Source: Roseiarcus sp963751165 (GTDB lineage Bacteria; Pseudomonadota; Alphaproteobacteria; Rhizobiales; Beijerinckiaceae). From it: a stretch of 64,000 bases of DNA. The translations under genes and the position numbers were made by a program. This document shows positions 62,954-64,000 of this stretch, piece after piece. The stretch lies in contig CAVVTP010000021.1 of NCBI GenBank assembly GCA_963751165.1, positions 58,204 to 122,203 of the forward strand. Reading direction: 5' to 3'. The notes under the pieces were generated by a model. That model was not told the origin of the DNA, did no database searches, and worked only from the letters and a program-made list of their open reading frames with translations. The number at the start of each line of letters is the position of its first letter. The stretch's first letter is position 1.

Positions 62954-63841
62954 GTGGCGGGTTTTAACTACCTCGCCCCAAGGTGGCGGGAGAACGGCGC
63001 GTTTAACCTTATAATGCGGAGTAGGCCTTGGAGCGGCAACCGAGACACAGTGGATCTTGGTCGCCTCTTCGAGTACACCGCCAAAGAGTTAATTCCGGCA
63101 TATAAGGACGGAGATAGCGTTCTCCTTGACAAGCTGATCCTATCACCTTGTCTTTTCATGCTTGAAGGCATTGACGACCAACCGGCTTATGCGGGGACGA
63201 TCGTTCGTGCTCGAATCTCCGGCCCAGAAATTGCGATCGAATATACTTTTGAGCCTGACATTCCGCCGATTTTGAATGGTGACATCTATAGGAGGCGCAT
63301 CGAGTTTGACATGCCTCATGACTTCGAATTTTCGCGCAATCATTGGGCGGTGAAAGATGTCGATCTCTACCGTGTCCTACTGCGCAATTTTAGATTCCGC
63401 CGACAAAGACCTAGCGTATTCTCAATTTCAGAACACGAAAAAATCGAGCCATCGCTTGTTTCGGTAATGATGCCATTCGATGCCAGTTTCATGCAAGTCT
63501 ATGACGTTCTCCAAAAAATTGCTCAAGGGGTGGGCTTGCGTTGCAGACGTGCGGACGAGATTTGGGAGAATCCCGCGATCATACAGGATATCGTTTCTCT
63601 TATCGACAGGTCTCGGGCCGTGATTTGTGACTGTACGGGCCGAAACCCCAACGTGTTCTACGAAATTGGCATCGCACATACTTTAGGTCGCGATGTGATA
63701 TTGATCACGCAGAACCCGGCTGATATCCCGTTTGACCTTCGTCATCTGCGGTTTTTGTCGTACCTAAACAATGCCGAAGGACGATTGGCGCTCGGCGAGG
63801 CACTTGAAGCACGCCTAACCGACATGGTCGCTGGCGATTAG
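62954..63841 (+). CDS. TIR/nucleoside-deoxyribosyltransferase-like (DRHyd) domain protein
   Basis: The protein of up to 295 residues (GTG 62954; ATG 63014 is an alternative start) has an N-terminal region of unknown type (about 1-150). The C-terminal alpha/beta domain reads SVMMPFDASFMQVYDVLQKI, CRRADEIWENPAIIQDIVSL, DRSRAVICDCTGRNPNVFYE and IGIAHTLGRDVILITQNPAD. The NPNVFYEIG motif with Glu resembles the catalytic site of nucleoside 2-deoxyribosyltransferases and TIR-like DRHyd enzymes. Such domains are proposed effectors that cleave nucleotides or NAD in abortive infection. It is lower in GC by eye than its neighbours and is the last gene of the operon. Confidence 0.75.
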   Translation: MAGFNYLAPRWRENGAFNLIMRSRPWSGNRDTVDLGRLFEYTAKELIPAYKDGDSVLLDKLILSPCLFMLEGIDDQPAYAGTIVRARISGPEIAIEYTFEPDIPPILNGDIYRRRIEFDMPHDFEFSRNHWAVKDVDLYRVLLRNFRFRRQRPSVFSISEHEKIEPSLVSVMMPFDASFMQVYDVLQKIAQGVGLRCRRADEIWENPAIIQDIVSLIDRSRAVICDCTGRNPNVFYEIGIAHTLGRDVILITQNPADIPFDLRHLRFLSYLNNAEGRLALGEALEARLTDMVAGD

Positions 63842-64000
63842 CATTCGCCGATTCTCTCGGACCAGCTAGAGTTTCTGAGCACCCGCGGGACTTCCGCTTC
63901 GGGTCGATCGCGGTCGATCGCGACCAATCCGATAAGCTGCGTAATCGGACTCGTCCCAACCGTGCAAGACGTCAGCAGGCGCGGTCGAGCAACGAACGGC
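63842..64000. other. Right edge, no gene recognised
   Basis: No coding frame of note. A short dyad GCGGTCGATCGC near 63911-63923 and general GC-rich sequence follow the last stop codon; the window ends before the next gene. Confidence 0.4.

Overview
The window looks like high-GC alphaproteobacterial DNA, most likely Hyphomicrobiales (Rhizobiales). This is inferred from the PHA repressor PhaR, the Smo-type polyol locus, a DUF1003 protein, a His-rich small protein and IS families common in that group. No rRNA or tRNA gene was recognised, so genus-level placement is not supported.

Layout. (1) 1-12.95 kb: an integrated element with a P4-type tyrosine integrase, an AlpA-like regulator, a primase/helicase gene and a small ORF downstream of it. 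The primase gene is split into two pieces by about 6.9 kb of insertion sequences. These are an IS110-type element, and an IS21 element whose two ends each carry an inserted copy of the same IS3 element. (2) 13-18.7 kb: small stress or hypothetical proteins, a DUF1003 membrane protein, a complete IS1634-type element with 15-bp inverted repeats and TTAGA duplications, and phaR. (3) 19.2-30.8 kb: a polyol (sorbitol/mannitol-type) locus with a kinase-HAD fusion, a SorC-type regulator, an ABC importer, a long-chain mannitol dehydrogenase and three SDR dehydrogenases. (4) 31-46.3 kb: an SGNH hydrolase, a glycosyltransferase and mtnA. A co-directional cluster follows with an enolase-superfamily enzyme, an MttB-like methyltransferase, an ATP-grasp protein and a dipeptide-type ABC importer, then a broken FAD oxidase. 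(5) 46.4-57 kb: a Ybh-type ABC-2 exporter operon, an MscL channel with a zinc ribbon, an aldo-keto reductase, a DHA2 MFS exporter, and a fusion of an exonuclease III-like domain with a FEN-type 5' nuclease domain. (6) 57.5-64 kb: an accessory region with a VapB-VapC-like single ORF, a degraded RAYT element, and an operon of a MerR-like regulator, an adenine-type DNA methyltransferase, an unknown protein and a TIR/deoxyribosyltransferase-like (DRHyd) protein. This operon is the best candidate for an undescribed defence system.

How the genes work together. In the polyol locus the importer brings in a sugar alcohol, the dehydrogenases oxidise it to a ketose, the FGGY kinase phosphorylates the ketose, and the SorC-type protein probably senses the product. 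In the 34-44 kb cluster a peptide-like or quaternary-amine-like substrate may be imported and then demethylated or epimerised. In the last operon the methyltransferase would mark DNA and the DRHyd protein could act as a toxic effector; both roles are inferred.

Caution. At least nine genes are broken by single-base shifts in GC-rich runs, and one of these shifts occurs identically in both IS3 copies. Uncorrected base-calling errors are at least as likely as real pseudogenes, so fusions and frameshifts here should be checked against raw reads.
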